DNA of 64,000 nucleotides from Angiostrongylus vasorum (lineage: Eukaryota; Nematoda; Chromadorea; Rhabditida; Metastrongylidae). This document shows positions 10,170 through 22,689 of the stretch, piece by piece. Positions within the stretch are counted from its first letter, which is position 1. Each line of letters starts with the position of its first letter. The notes beneath the pieces were generated by a model that saw only the letters and a program-made list of their open reading frames with translations, did not search any database and was not told the origin of the DNA. The position numbers and the translations under genes are program-made. The stretch is taken from NCBI GenBank assembly GCA_018806985.1, contig JADANN010000222.1, positions 393,001 through 457,000 on the forward strand, in the 5' to 3' direction.

Positions 10170-12545
10170 CGCTTGGACGGTCCGTCTTCACAAGTTGTGC
10201 GGACTCCAGTATATTTGCCATTCGTTCCTTCCTCTCGCAATCGTAGTCCATGGTGGTGGTCTTGTACAAACATGGTAGCGCTTGCGAGTCTCATACCGTG
10301 ACCTGTAAAACAACTGCAGCTGCAGGTACAGCTGATTAATCTTGTTCACGAACATGTCCGCCCAACGTGTAGGGTGGTTGTCCTAGGAGACGTTTGCATT
10401 CTCTTGGAGTCCACTCTACTGTTCTTTTCATCCATTTGTCGGCTGTTCTTCTCATGATGTGACCGGCCCATCCGTGTTTCCCTATCGACGTGTATTCTCT
10501 TGGATCTCGAAGATATGACAGATTTCGAAGGTGAGAGCTACGCATTCCGGCTAGATATTGAGAGTGCCAGTTATATTTCAGATGACATCGCTCAAGCGCT
10601 GTGAGTAGTGCGAAGCGTTCTTGACGTGGTTGAAGTATCAACCCACGTCTCTGCAGCATAACAAAGTGCTGGGAGGACCGTCGAACCAAAAAAATGAGCG
10701 CGGATTTTCGGGTTCTTCAGTTGGTCGGTGGCATCTTTGAGAGGCCCGAATGCGGCCCAAGCTGCTCTCCTTCTTCAATCTAGTTCCTCCCTCATGTTGT
10801 TTTCCATGTTCATTGAACGCCCAAGGTATATGTACGAGGTGCTCTCTGCAATCAGAGAGCCATCCAATTCAATTTTTTTCGCCTTCGCACCATATGTTTT
10901 TTCATGAACTGGGTCTTCTTTCGATTTATGTGAAGTCCGATCTTTTTTCCCGCTTCGTTGAGCTGGTTGACCATCGTCTCTGCATCGCTAGTAATTCTTG
11001 AGAAGATGATGACGTCGTCTGCAAAACGAAGGTTTGATAGGAATATTCCATCAATACGTATGCCTTTCTCATCCCAATCGAGTGACTTCATTATCCACTG
11101 CAGTGCGGCATTGAACAGCTTTGGCGATATTGTGTCGCCCTGTCGAACCCCTTTTCCTATGCGTGCTCTATTTTGGTAGTGCAGTTCCGATAACAGTCGG
11201 ACCGAGTTCTTATGTAGGAAGGGTCCACTTCTTGGTCGACGAGCGCTGATAGCGTTGTATTCGTTTCCACACTGTGAAACGCTTTTTCATAGTCGACAAA
11301 GGTTAGGAATAGAGGCAAGTGGTATTACCGGCAAACTTCGATGACTATGGAGACAGTTTGGATGTGGTCCATACAGCAAAATCCTTTTCGAAATCTTGCT
11401 TGTTCGACTGGTTGCGCCGCATCCAATGTCCTTGATATGCGCAAGAGGATAATCTTCGTGAAGAGCTTGTAGAGTACAGTCAACAAGCATACGGGACGAT
11501 AGTTACGAAGGTCCCTTCGGTCTTCTTTCTTAGGCAGGATGACAGTGCGCAACGTCCTCTATTGGTCTGGGATTCTTCCCTTTTAAAGGTAGGCTGTCAT
11601 ATAATTTTCGAGAGGTATATGTAAATTGTGGCTTTCAGCTCTAATGAATTCTGCGGTAGTATCATCGGGTCCTGGAGCTGTGCCTTTTTTTCATGCTTTC
11701 TATTGCAACTCGAATCTCCTAAGGAATAGTTCCGGGTGGTTTTTTCTCCAGCGGGTATATTATGATCTGGGACGGGAATTGTGAAACGGAAAGGGTGGTG
11801 TAAAACGTTTCTGTTATTAATTCCATATCATGATGGGAAGTTTTGACGATCCCATCTTCGTTCATCAGGGACTGACAGCGGAACATTATAATCACACAAA
11901 TCCCGACAGCATTTTTTTCAGACTGCTTCCTTTCTCTGTTGCTTCCAGTAGTTTGTTCTGTTTGTACCAATGTAAGTCATCCTGCAGCGTTCTTCTGCAT
12001 CTGGTATTTATTACTAGCCATGTTAAACGTGCTGCAGTAGGATCAAGCTTCAGTTTTGTTCTCTTTTCGAGTAACTCTTTAGTAGTGATGGAGACGCGAT
12101 CCGATCTTCTTGCTTGAGGAACTGAGGCGAATTCGGCACAGCTTTTCAGTCCTTCGACAGACAGCTCGTAGTCTTCGGTCGGGTCTTCTTTAATCTGCCA
12201 GTCACGTTTGGATAGGACTTCATTCAGAATGTTCTCGTCGTATACAGCTTGACTCTTTCCTCGTAGTCGATGAACAGAGTTCTTTTCCAGCTTGCGGCTG
12301 ATTCGAATCTTCGCGCGAAGAAGGCGGTGATCGGAACCAGTATAGAATGATGGGACTACTGGTGTGTCAGGTAGGCACCATCTTCTGTTTGTCAGAATGT
12401 GGTCAGTCTCCGCATGAGCAATGCCGGTAGGAGACTCCCACGTCCAGCGGCGGCTTTCTTTCTTCTGGATAAACGAGTTTCCATGGAAGACACGTGCTGG
12501 CCTATTGCTGGTTGTGCAACTTGGTCCTCCCTGAAGTCCTCACCC
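10170..12545 (-). mobile_element. RTE-type LINE, family A, 5'-truncated and frameshifted
   Basis: A minus-strand non-LTR retrotransposon in fragments. The 5' part (12100-12540) corresponds to the end of the endonuclease and linker. At 11325-11552 is the RT N-terminal block with LRNYRPVCLLTVLYKLFTKI and ARFRKGFCCMDHIQTV. At 10852-11091 is the catalytic block with LRFADDVIIFSR, the FADD box being intact. At 10336-10689 is the C-terminal region with GKHGWAGHIMRR. The order and motifs fit the RTE clade. Frames are broken several times. The 5' end stops inside the endonuclease, as expected from incomplete target-primed reverse transcription. The related copy is 47092-49610. Confidence 0.85.
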
Positions 12546-12787
12546 TAACCTTGCAAGGGCGTATCCAGGACTTCACCACGACGTAGATCTGAGGGAGCTA
12601 TGTTTTCGGCGACGAATCCTTCGCTCGATCTTTCTACTAGTTGATTCGGACAGATGTTAAAATTGAAATCATAAAAAGAAGGTAGAAATGAAAAAGTAAC
12701 CAACAGCTCAAAACGATGTAGAAGCCGAACTCTCCTTGTGATCATGAGAACTTTTCTTTTACCAATAGCGAATGATATGTGTAACAT

Positions 12788-12788
<1 letters not shown>
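12546..12788. other. short unassigned spacer
   Basis: Between RTE-A and a microsatellite. An 80-codon minus frame covers it but is not recognised. Confidence 0.35.
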
Positions 12789-12850
<62 letters not shown>

Positions 12851-12895
12851 ACATATATATATATATATATATAAATATATATAGGCACATACATA
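12789..12895. repeat. CT/AT microsatellite
   Basis: About 11 CT units followed by a long AT run with interruptions, ending just before the 5' end of an RTE-B copy. Confidence 0.9.
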
Positions 12896-12904
12896 TGTGC
12901 ACCC

Positions 12905-15900
12905 ACGGAACTCCCTCATATGAGGGATCTCGATCCGGTTAGTCTTGAGGCTACGCCGTGCGTCCCCAGGTGGCGGATAGGAGGTTAATCGTGGACCAAA
13001 AGCGACCTTTGCTTCCCTAAGACGCAGATGGATCCAAGGGATGGACTCACTGTTTCTGCTGTGCCGATTTGGCACATACTTTGTGTATTTGCGGGGCGTA
13101 TTCATGCACGCGTGTGTGGGTGCGTTCTGGTTTGTGCAGACTGTATTCTACGAGCCAATTCGGCCAAAAAGCCTGCCATCAAGTGACAGGGAAGTATATG
13201 GGAGGCGGTTAGGGAGTCGCCTCCAACAAATAAGCTCCATGTCCACTCTGGGAGAGCCTGGCAAGCTACCCGTGAGCATACCCAGCCCCCACGTTCAGAG
13301 CCCAGCAATCTATACGTGGGTGTCAAGAAGCTAAACACAGTAAAATAAATAGGGAAATCAAGAGAGCCCACCATACGGCGGTGTGGATAGGACGAGTATG
13401 GAGAGGGTGCTAAAATCTCAGGGCTACTGTAAGCTGCCTAAATCGCGGAGGACTGAGGTGGCGATCTCTATCTACAATGCACGCCCACTTACATCCTCGA
13501 TTGAAGACTTGCTCATGCAAGCAACAAGATAAGATACGACGTCATCGGCCTGCCGAAGACGAGACGACGCCACCCATTCAACGCCGTCTATGACACTAGA
13601 GAAGAACTGTTCCTCTGAACATGGGGCAGTAGAGGAGTCCACGGCATCGGCGTTCTCGTCAACACGAGTTTGTCCACGAGCATCGATTCCTTCGAATAAC
13701 CTACAACCCTAATCGAATCTTTACGATTAAAAAAATGTGAATCAATACCAGCTTTGACAATCTTCGTCGTTTACGCGCCGACGTAGAGCTATGACGAAGA
13801 AGAAGTCGAGGCATTCTATATAGACTTGGAAAAGTTCTACAGAGAATACCATACATTCTTGAAGGTCATCACTAGAAATTTTAACGCCAAGATTGGACCA
13901 AGAAGAACGTCTGAAGAAGGTCACAGTGGTACCCACAAATTAGAAAGGAACGAACAGGGTGAGCACCTCTCTGAGTTTGTCATGACGACCAAGACCGTCG
14001 ATGGTAACTCGCAATTCCAGAAGCCCCACCCTCAACGCTGTGCGTGGGAGTCCCAGTGGAGAGTACCATAATGAAATAGACCACATCATAGTAAATAGAA
14101 GGTTTTGCCCAACCGATATCGGTGTTGTCCCAAAATTCTACACGTGATCAGGCCACCGTCTCCTTCGTGCAAGATTCTATTTCTCGCGGAAAGGAGAAAA
14201 AAGCCGCTAAATTTAAAAACCGAAATCCCAGAACCACAGTAAACAGGGACTTATTCAATTCATTAGTCGGCGGTTGGGAATATGCCGTTGTCGATAATAT
14301 CGACGAAGAATACGATCGGGTCATTCAACATCTTCACGTTAGCGCTATGAAAGCTGAGAGTTCAAAAGTCACCGAGAGACGTCTGTCTCCAGAAACACTC
14401 GAGTTGATACGCCAGCGTGAAATCGCACGAGCTGCAGGCAGTCGCGAACTAACGTCCAAACTTACAAAAACAGTGCAGACAGGCGATAAAAGAAGATCGT
14501 TCGCAAAGCCCACCGGAGCTTCGCCAATTACAAGACCAAAATGATTGCACTCCGGCGCCCAGACGGAACAGTTGCAGCGTCCAGAAAGGCATTGGAGAAA
14601 ATTATTCACGAATACTACTCGGATCTCTTCGATAGCCGCGTCCACATCCAGTCATATGAAATAAAGGACGATGGACATGTTGTACAACCGGTTCTCCCTT
14701 CCGAAATCTGAAATGCTATTTCGTCAGTGAAAAATCGAACAGCTCCAAGTCCGGAAAGAACACCTGAACACCTGAAGAACCTTCCGCCAGTCCTCGTAAA
14801 CACACTGGCCAGGCTCTTCACACGTTACCTGTCCGAATGCAAGGTCGCTACTCAGTGGAAGACCAGCAAAACACGTGTTATTGTTCAATAAGGGTGATCT
14901 ACGCGATATCGGCAACTATCGCCCAATCTGCTTGATATCTGTCGTCTACAAACTCTTAATCGGAGTAATCCTAAACAGGATTAACAGAACACTGGACGAA
15001 GGATAGCCATACGAGCAAGCAGGGGTTTCGAAAAGGATTTAGCACGGTGGACCACATCAACACGATAAGAAAGCTCATTGAACTATCGCGGGACTATAAA
15101 AAGACCGCTCTGTCTCACATTCATCGATTTGCAGAAGGCCTTCGATTCAATTGAGATAGAAGCAGTCATTGAAGCACTTGAAAGTCGAGGAGTCCCTACT
15201 CGGTACTTAAAGACGCTTGGTGAGCTGTACAATAATTTCGCAACCAAGATTTCACCATTCCACAACAATATTATCATTGACGTCAAAAAGAGGGGGTTAA
15301 GCAAGGCGACGCCATCTCGCCAAAATTATTTATCGCCACCCTCGAGAACGTCATGCGAAAATTCTAATGGGATAATATGGGAGTGAAAATCGATGGTCGC
15401 CACTAACATCATCTTAGCTTTGCTGATGACATAGTCCTTATAACACCAAACATTAGCCAAGCCGATCGTTTTCTTGCCGACTTTGTTAAAGCTTGTGGAA
15501 AGATTGGTCTTCGACTAAATCCCACAAAAAACGTTGTTCATGAGAAGCGCGTTGGTTTCGTGTGCCCCACTCACGCTCAACGGAACGAATTTCTCCGAAT
15601 GCTCCAGTTATGTCTACCTAGGTCGGAAAATCAGTATGATGAACGACTTCACGCCAGAGTTGAGCAGAAGGAAACGAGCGGCTTGGGGGAACTTTTCGAG
15701 AGCATCGACGATGTAGCGAAGAGGACAAAGAACACCCGACTCCGTGCCCACCTTTTCGACTCAACGGTACTTCTTTCTCTAACGTATGCGCCAGAAACCT
15801 AGTCGCTGCGTAAGCAGGATGAAAGGTCACTCAGCGTTATTGAACGCGCAGTCGAAAGGACGATGCTAGGAGTATCCTGTTTCACACAAGTAAGGGAAGG

Positions 15901-16258
15901 GATCCGAAGCTCCGACCTGCGTCAACGATCAAAAATCGAAGATGCTGTTCTGTACGCCAAACATTCGAAGATAAGGTGGGCGGGACACGTAATGCGTATG
16001 AATGACAACCGATATACAAGAGCCGTTAGTGACTGGATTCCTTGGGATGTCAAACGTGCTACAGGAAGACCACCGAGTCGATGGTCAGAGTTCTTCACGA
16101 AAAGCCTAGAAAAAAGATATGATGCTCGACGAGTCTCTAGAGCGAGCAGAACCCACTGGGTTACTCTTGCACGCGACAGGGGAAAAATGGAAGATTTACT
16201 GGCGTCCGCTCGAGTCACTCGACGATCAAGGGGACTACAGGTGATACTCAGCCGTGAA
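12905..16258 (+). mobile_element. RTE-type LINE, family B, near full length, inactivated
   Basis: This copy covers the whole element. A 5' leader (about 12905-13400) is shared with the copy at 30950. An APE-type endonuclease follows (about 13450-14130, including IYNARPL and FNAKIGPRR). A linker frame lies at 14122-14544. The RT blocks are at about 14890-15500 (GNYRPICL near 14910, LTFIDLQKAFDS at 15117, FADDIVLITPNISQA at 15419). The C-terminal region with KIRWAGHVMRMNDNR and GRPPSRWSEFF is at 15863-16230. The endonuclease block usually read as GLxETRR is GLPKTRR here, so the catalytic Glu is replaced by Lys. Many frameshifts and stops also break it. A 16-nt palindrome lies at the 5' edge (12912-12927). 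Confidence 0.9.
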
Positions 16259-16264
16259 TAATAA

Positions 16265-16530
16265 TAGGCAGTAAATAAAAAGTTATAGACAGTGATTTGG
16301 ACTACAACCTGAGCTTAGCTGGGTTCGATGCCGATGTTGCTCCCAGCATAATTCTCGTTGACGCCTGATTGCTGATAGCAGTGTTAGGGTAGTAAAAAAT
16401 GGCAGAGAGAATGGCAAAGCGAGGATCTCAGTGGTGTGGTGGGTAACACGTGAGCCTAGGGAAAAGGCAATAGAAGGTTCAAATCTGGCCCTTTGGTCCG
16501 ATTTTGCAAATATCTCAGTATTGGTGGTTG
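16265..16530 (+). repeat. S2 SINE copy
   Basis: Begins with GCAGTAAATAAAAAGTTA, then AGCTTAGCTGGGTTCGATGC, a tRNA-like part with AGAAGGTTCAAATCTGG (B-box-like, near 16470), and the GATTTTGCAAATATCTCAG core near 16500. It directly abuts the 3' end of the RTE-B copy. Confidence 0.65.
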
Positions 16531-17278
16531 ATCAGCAAGAGTTCATGCTGCATTCGATGCTACCCTGGCTTTCCAATTCAAGTCCGGTAAGCCAGGCTTC
16601 ACAATGTGTATCGCACTTAGAAGCATCATTCCGTGGAAATCATTTTTAAAGAAAAAACCTCATGAAGCTGGAGTAATCAGGCATGAGGCTTTCAAATCGA
16701 TCGCCCTGTCACCTACAGCTTTCTGACAATTGCACACAACATCCACGTTCGTTCACGTTCTCCTAGCGCTCCTCAAAGGACCACGTTTCCTTTCGTGATG
16801 AGTGAAGCGAATAACAAGATTTCCATATAGAGAATGAAACCCCCGAAGCTTAATCTACATTTACAGCTTTACCAATGTACATTTACCTCATGCACAATAC
16901 AGATGCGTGACTCATCTCCATTAGCGATTAACGATTATACAGACCTTGCCTGCAAACGTGATGGGCGTTTCAAAGTGCAAAAAATTAAGGATTATTCCTG
17001 GAAAAGGAAGCTTTCGTAAATAGGAGAAAAAAATACGAAAAATTTTTCAATATTTTAAATCTCACTCAAGCTGAATAGAACGAATGTCTATGAATAATAC
17101 ATCAGTTGCTACCATCTTAGTTACGTTATCGGAATGAACCACAATGTGGGGCCATAATGAATCATATAGTGGGCTTAGGTTTGCAGAGAGCGAAATAATA
17201 AATTACTTATAGAACGTCTATTGTAAATTTCTGCATGAATGAGCTGATACGAGGTTGGTATAAAAGCTTTTATTCTAC
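16531..17278. other. no gene recognised
   Basis: Short open frames only (for example 16834-17019), without support. Confidence 0.45.
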
Positions 17279-17309
17279 TAATGTTTCGGCAGTTTCGTCT
17301 TCTTCACCC
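17279..17309 (-). ncRNA. degenerate hammerhead ribozyme motif (left of inverted pair)
   Basis: On the minus strand: GUGAAGA (canonical CUGANGA with C3 changed to G), a helix II region, then GAAAC followed by AUU where GUC/GUU is expected. It is alignable with the better motif at 26751-26785 but unlikely to cleave. Its flank (AGCTTTTATACCAACCTCG on the minus strand) matches the flank of the 27789-28154 element. Confidence 0.5.
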
Positions 17310-17461
17310 GTTAAACATCTTTATCGTATTTGTCAATTTTTTAAACTTTGAGAAATGAAGACCGCTCCAGCGGTGCTCCACTCCAAAAGATTCGACTCGA
17401 TGAGAGAACGAAGACTCATAACGCGAAGATGAACGACTATGGACCATCCACTCGGATTATC

Positions 17462-17497
17462 GGCTCTGAAGAAGTAGAAGGCGTAGGAACGTTAGCC
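17462..17497 (+). ncRNA. hammerhead ribozyme motif (right of inverted pair), partly degenerate
   Basis: The motif has GGCU, CUGAAGA, a 13-14 nt helix II region, then GAACGUU and AGCC. GGCU and AGCC pair perfectly as helix I and the CUGANGA core is intact. One A of the GAAA box is missing or displaced. The copy at 17279-17309 faces it on the other strand about 150 nt away. Confidence 0.6.
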
Positions 17498-17499
17498 GA

Positions 17500-17986
17500 A
17501 TAGCGCTTGTATAACAACCTCTGGTAAGGCGAACAACCTAAACAAATTAGTAATGACAAAGATAAGCATTAAAATCCTCGGAAGATACAAAACCACCTAT
17601 CATAATGTCTGCCATGTTTGGACAATTTGTACTAAAAATGAGAGTCAGAAGTCGACGTTATTGGCGCGATTTATTATTGATTGCTACGAGCAAATCCCTT
17701 CACAGGATCGTTAATCAGTATTCGGATATACGAGCATTTATTAATACATGGTGGAATATTAAGCACATCACTGATCATCGAGCGATTCCAGCAGAAATCA
17801 GCAATATCCGCACTCGGTCTAAAACACATTCCGAAGTTGCACAATAGTTCTTCATCTCTCAAGCAACATGGTTAGCGCCATACTATTCTCTTTGCGCTCT
17901 GATCGTAAGGTGAATAGCCGCCATGATGTACACTAGGCACCGCATGAAAATAATGACATTTTATCTCATGCTATTCTTACTTTCAT
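17500..17986. other. no gene recognised
   Basis: Three overlapping short open frames at 17605-17875 are not recognised. Confidence 0.4.
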
Positions 17987-18364
17987 CCAACGGTTTACCG
18001 CCTCATCGTAGCTGGAAGGTGTTCCTGGAAGTCGAACTGCGATGTGCAGCGGGGATTCACCCTCTGGCAGGGTCTCCCAAACTGAGGAGTCCGGCGTTTC
18101 CATCAGGAAGCTTAGCTAAGAGTAAACCAATACCAGCATCGTCCCGTCCTGTATCAAAGTCGCATGGTGGCAAGTCTCCCTCTGATCCACAAGGACTGCG
18201 ACTGCCTGTGGTGGTGAAGACCTGGGGCAGACTTTTGGCCAGGCTGTCCCTCGGGATTCCAGGAAACCACAATGGCTTAACCAGCAAATCTCGGAAAAAT
18301 GGAGATTATGCTGGTGCCCGCACAAGTGAGGACGGGCCATTCAACTATCAAGTATCAAGTATTC
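17987..18364 (+). repeat. F3 repeat, near-complete copy
   Basis: One of seven copies of a ~380-bp repeat. It starts CCAACGGTTTACCGCCTCAT, contains AGAGTAAACCAATACCAG and a GTGGTGAAGACCTGGGGCAG block (usually GTGGTGACGACCTGG), and ends in a short tandem tail of the TATCAAGTATCAAGTA type. An internal inverted repeat (ATACCAGG/CCTGGTAT) shows best in the 38338 copy. There is no coding capacity and no clear tRNA-like boxes. Tandem tails are typical of non-autonomous LINE-mobilised repeats, but the partner is unknown. Frames inside it (17923-18384 and others) are not genes. Confidence 0.75.
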
Positions 18365-19000
18365 CTACTTGCACTCTTATTTAACATCGAGTCCCCTCAG
18401 ACGCATTCTCAAGTACGAACTATGTTCATGAGTAGAAAACGATGCCCATCTCGAACCCTCTCGACATGTCTACACATTTCTTAACACTTGTATGCCCCCC
18501 ATGAAGCTCCACCAATTTATACCTAATGCTTATTAGTATTAGGATAATACTCCAATCGAAATGAAGATAGTGCACCTCCGAGTGTGGCATTGCACAGACC
18601 TGCTTGCTCCTTACAAATGATGAGAAAGTAGCAAAATAAATTGCCCTTGTTTTGCAACGACCCGATAGTCCCTCGCGTTCAATTTCAAGGGTGCCTTGAA
18701 ATGAGACAACCAGCATGTGAACAGCCCATCGTGCAAAGATTACGAATCCTGGCAGGTTTTTTCAGTCGTATTTTCAGTAGTTGCTACCGAGATCGAGTGC
18801 TGCGTCGCTCTTTCTCCAGGAAGTAACAGATCTGTTTACGCTCTTCAACAATTCGAATGCTCCTCCGGGAAGCCAAGTGTTGCACAACTTCTTACCTATT
18901 ACATAACCGACTTAGCGTAGGAAATGAAAGTTGCCGAAGCATTATGTGGGAAGCATTAAATTTCATCCACATATGTCGAAGATACATCATGTGTATCACC
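18365..19000. other. no gene recognised
   Basis: Nothing supported between an F3 copy and the 3' end of an RTE-B copy. Confidence 0.4.
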
Positions 19001-20375
19001 TTAGTCCTGTTGATCATCGAGTGACTCGAGCGGGCGCCAGTAAATCTTCCATTTTTCCCTGTCGCTAGCAAGAGTAGCCCAGTGGCTCCTGCTCGCTCTA
19101 CGGACTCGTCGAGCATCATATTCTTCTCCTAGGCTTTTCGTGAAAAACTCTGACCATCGAGCCAGTGGCCTTCCTGCAGTACGTTTGACATCCCAAGGAA
19201 TCCAGTCACTACTGGCTCTTGTCCATCGGTTGTCATTCATACGACATCTTTGATTTTTGATCTTTGACGCAGGTCGGAGCTTCAGATCCCTTCCTTTACT
19301 TCTGTGAAACGGGATACTCCTAGCATCGCCTTCGACTGCGCGTCCAACAATGCTGAGTGATCTTTCATCCTGCTTACGCAGTGACCAGGTTTCTGACGCA
19401 TAGGTTGGGGCAGGAAGTACCGTTACGTCGAAAAGATAGGCACGGAGTCGGGTGTTCTTTGTCCTTTTCGCTACATCCTCGATGCATTTGAGAGCTCCCC
19501 AAGCCGCTCGTTTCCTTCTGCTTAACTCTGGAGCTAAGTCGTTGATCGTATTGATTTCCCGACTTAGAGAGACATAAATGGAGCATTCGGAGATATTCGT
19601 TACCTTGACCGTGAATGGCGCATACAAGACCAACCCGTTCTTCACAAACATCGTTTTTTATGAGACTTATTCGAAGACCAATCTTTCCACAGGTTTTACC
19701 AAAGTCCGCCAGCAATCGTTCCGCTTGGCTAATGTTTGGTGTTATAAGGACGATGTCATCAGCAAAGCCAAGATGGTGTAATTGCCGACCATCGATTTTC
19801 ACTCCCATATTATCCCATTCCAATGCTCGCATGACGTTCTCGAGGCTGGCGGTGAACAAGTTTGGCGAGGTGGTATCGCCTTGCTTAACCCTTCTTTTGA
19901 TGTCGATGTTAATATCGTTGCAGAATGGTGATATCTTGGTTGTGAAGATTTTTGCACAGCTCACGAAGAATTTATGTACTGAATAGGGACTCCTTGACTA
20001 TCAAGGGCTGACTGTTTCCATCTCAATTGAATCAAAGGCCTTCTGTAAATCGATGGAAGTGAGACAGAGCGGTCTTTTGTACTCTCGCGATGCTTCAGTG
20101 AGACTTGTTATCGTGTGGATCTGGTGCATCCTACTAAATCCTTTTCAAAACCCTGCTTACTCACATGGCTGCCCTTCATCCAGTGTTCTGTCAATCCTGT
20201 TTAAGATGACACGAGTGAAAAGTTTGTAGACAGACAGCATGCAGATTGGGCGATAGTTGCCGATATCGTGTAGGTCAGCCTTCTTGAACAATACACTCTT
20301 GCTGGTCTTCCACTGAGTAGGGACCTTGCATCCAGAAAGGTAACATGTGAAGAGCCGAGCCAATGTCGAAGGTAC
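19001..20375 (-). mobile_element. RTE-type LINE, family B, 5'-truncated
   Basis: A minus-strand copy that begins within the RT (LARLFTCYLSGCKVPTQWKT near 20370-20310). It continues through HDIGNYRPICML, then the FADDIVLITPNISQAERLLA block (near 19765-19710) and the C-terminal region with MNDNRWTRASSDWIPWDVKR (near 19240-19185). Two long overlapping frames (19374-19964 and 19001-19651, the latter 216 codons) cover most of it, so only one or two frameshifts separate the blocks. This is the least decayed RT C-terminus in the window. The endonuclease is absent, consistent with 5' truncation on insertion. Confidence 0.9.
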
Positions 20376-22320
20376 AAAAATATAATAATGAAGTAGACGG
20401 TCTTCCTCCGAACATTTGAATACAATGGTTATTGAATGAAAACGTACAAGAGAGGTCACCTCAGTCGTAAATGTCAAGGTCGTGGATGGCGTTGCAAACA
20501 CTTTTTTAAACCCCTGCCATATGTGCAGGTTTGCGGTTGCGTAAGAGTTAGAAAAAGTCAAAAATATTGGCGATCTTTCCATTCACTGAACAATTTACGG
20601 TTTATCGCAAAGTAGAATGGAAACCACATGAAAAAGCATAATATTTCCATGAAAAGGTTAAAGTAGGTAACATGTAGTGAGCGACTCGAAAAACAGACAA
20701 TCCCGTAGTTGATAAACAATAATGCGCCAGTCCACACTTTCGAAGAAAGGCACAGCGAATCACAAAATGTAAATTAGACATAGAATTTACCAGATTCAAC
20801 AAAGTGAAAAACAACTCGATGAGGCCATTAATGCCAGATTAGGAAAATACAGATCTGGAACTAGAGAATCATTAGATATTGACACAACTGTAAAAGAAAG
20901 AAGTGTAGTGATTCCAGCGAAATACTTTGACATCTCACTATTGACAAACAGACGCTTCCGGGGTAGAATTATTCGAATCATGATCATTTGCTCCTTTGTA
21001 CCGCAATATTAACTTATGGGCAGCACGCAATGATTCCCTTAAGTCGTCGATCTCCTGTTGAATTTCCTCCTTACACACCACAACATTTTGCACAGTACGT
21101 CGACAAATCTGCATCACTAAAACTTATTCAGTTTTTTCTCAAATAAAGAAACACGTATACACCAACGATAAGTTTAAATGGTATTATAACATCAGCATAA
21201 AAGAGACATTAGAAGAAAATAGGGAATAATTCAAACACTATCACAAACGATACTCATCAAACTCCAGTCGTAATTTTGTTTAACACCTACGGCCCTAACA
21301 TAGTTCTTTGCAAAGTACTGATAATCTTTCAACAACTAGAATACTTGAAGAATTGAGAACGCGGTGGACTTTAAGAAGACACTTTGCTCTGTCTATTCAA
21401 GAGGTGCGTATGGTGCTCCAAACATATTATTCAACTTCTAAAGATGCTAAGAAATAAATTTCCATAAAATAAACAAAACAAATGAAAATGAGATTGGACT
21501 TTCAAAAATCCACACAAATTCGGGCAGCTATACACATCAGCAACGCATTTGGGGAAACATCTCATTTTAATGATCTCTAATGGACATCTATGGAAATACA
21601 GCTTGCTCAATTGCTTTTATTCCCGAAATACGAGTTTCATCGAAAAACGCGCAAAATACGAAGACAGGCTCGAGAAAAAAAGAACTTCATCATCACAAAA
21701 ACAGATCTGTTGTCCTGCAAGCAAATAATTTGCGGATTCTAATACTTCTTATTGCACTTCTTATTGCATTCTGAACTGAGATACGGTCGTCTGAAGTTGA
21801 AAGCGGTTGTTTCTTTCCTACTGTGTGTGTGGAAATCCATTCAATTTGGTCCTTAAGTGTTAAAGACTAAGAACGAAACACTATCTGAGGATGTGGTACT
21901 TACATTTTCAACATTGTAAACTTTAAATGAACTTTTCGATTTCTGCTGACAACTTCACTTTGCGCGGTTATGGAAATCCTAACATAACAGATAAAGCGCT
22001 TCATAAGTATACGTCCTTATCATACTTCATGATTGCTAGCGAAAAACCAATTCATGAATCCATAACGCCTAGTGCCGTTTTTTGTATAGCTGGCCTAATC
22101 GAACAAAAGTAATTTTTCGTCGTTTGCGGACTTTCCGGTTTTTGACAATAAGGAATAATTTCCCAATAACTACAGTGCTTTAGGGGTTCTGAACATGATA
22201 GAATTGCAGATGGAGACTTGGCTCTAGTGTCCCATGAGGTTGAACGATAAATATACTGCCATCTACTGTGTGTTACTATGGTCCATTACGCAAATGCATT
22301 GCTGTTGTAGCATTTTGGAA
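20376..22320. other. no gene recognised
   Basis: About 1.9 kb of AT-rich sequence without supported exons, RNA genes or known repeats. Open frames are short. Confidence 0.5.
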
Positions 22321-22324
22321 GCAG

Positions 22325-22680
22325 TCATTTATTATCTACTGCCTTTCCTTTTTTTAATAGCAGGGCATCTTGTGAAATATAATCATAATGATGCTGAGAA
22401 TGAAAATAATAAGTGACGTTATTGTGATTTACACCACAACTTCAGCTTAACTGGGTTCAATGCCGATGTGTACTCCCCAGAGCAATCCTGTTGACGAGTG
22501 AATGTTGATAGCGCCTATAGGTTAATAACACGGCTGAGAAAAAGAGAAAACGAAGGACTCGAATGGTGTGGTGGTGAACGCGTTAGCCCTCGGAAAGGTT
22601 AATAGCGCGTTCGATCCTCTCCGAAGACATCAGTGGTCTGGAGTTTTGCAAATATCTCAGCATCACTATGGTTACATTTT
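22325..22680. repeat. S2 fold-back SINE: inverted halves
   Basis: The left half (22325-22400) is on the minus strand: TCTACTGCC end, AGCAGGGCATCTTGTGAAAT, AATGATGCTGAG. The right half (about 22435-22680) is on the + strand: AGCTTAACTGGGTTCAATGC, TGGTGTGGTGGTGAACGCGT, GCGTTCGATCCTC and the GTTTTGCAAATATCTCAGCA core. The + copy has recognisable A- and B-box-like stretches about 40 nt apart. Confidence 0.65.
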
Positions 22681-22689
22681 AGAAGTGTT

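Noticed and set aside
12809..13105. 98-codon minus frame ending in Tyr-Ile repeats
   Set aside because: Translation of the AT microsatellite plus the RTE-B leader.
17923..18384. 153-codon + frame
   Set aside because: It lies mostly in an F3 repeat; other F3 copies do not keep the frame.
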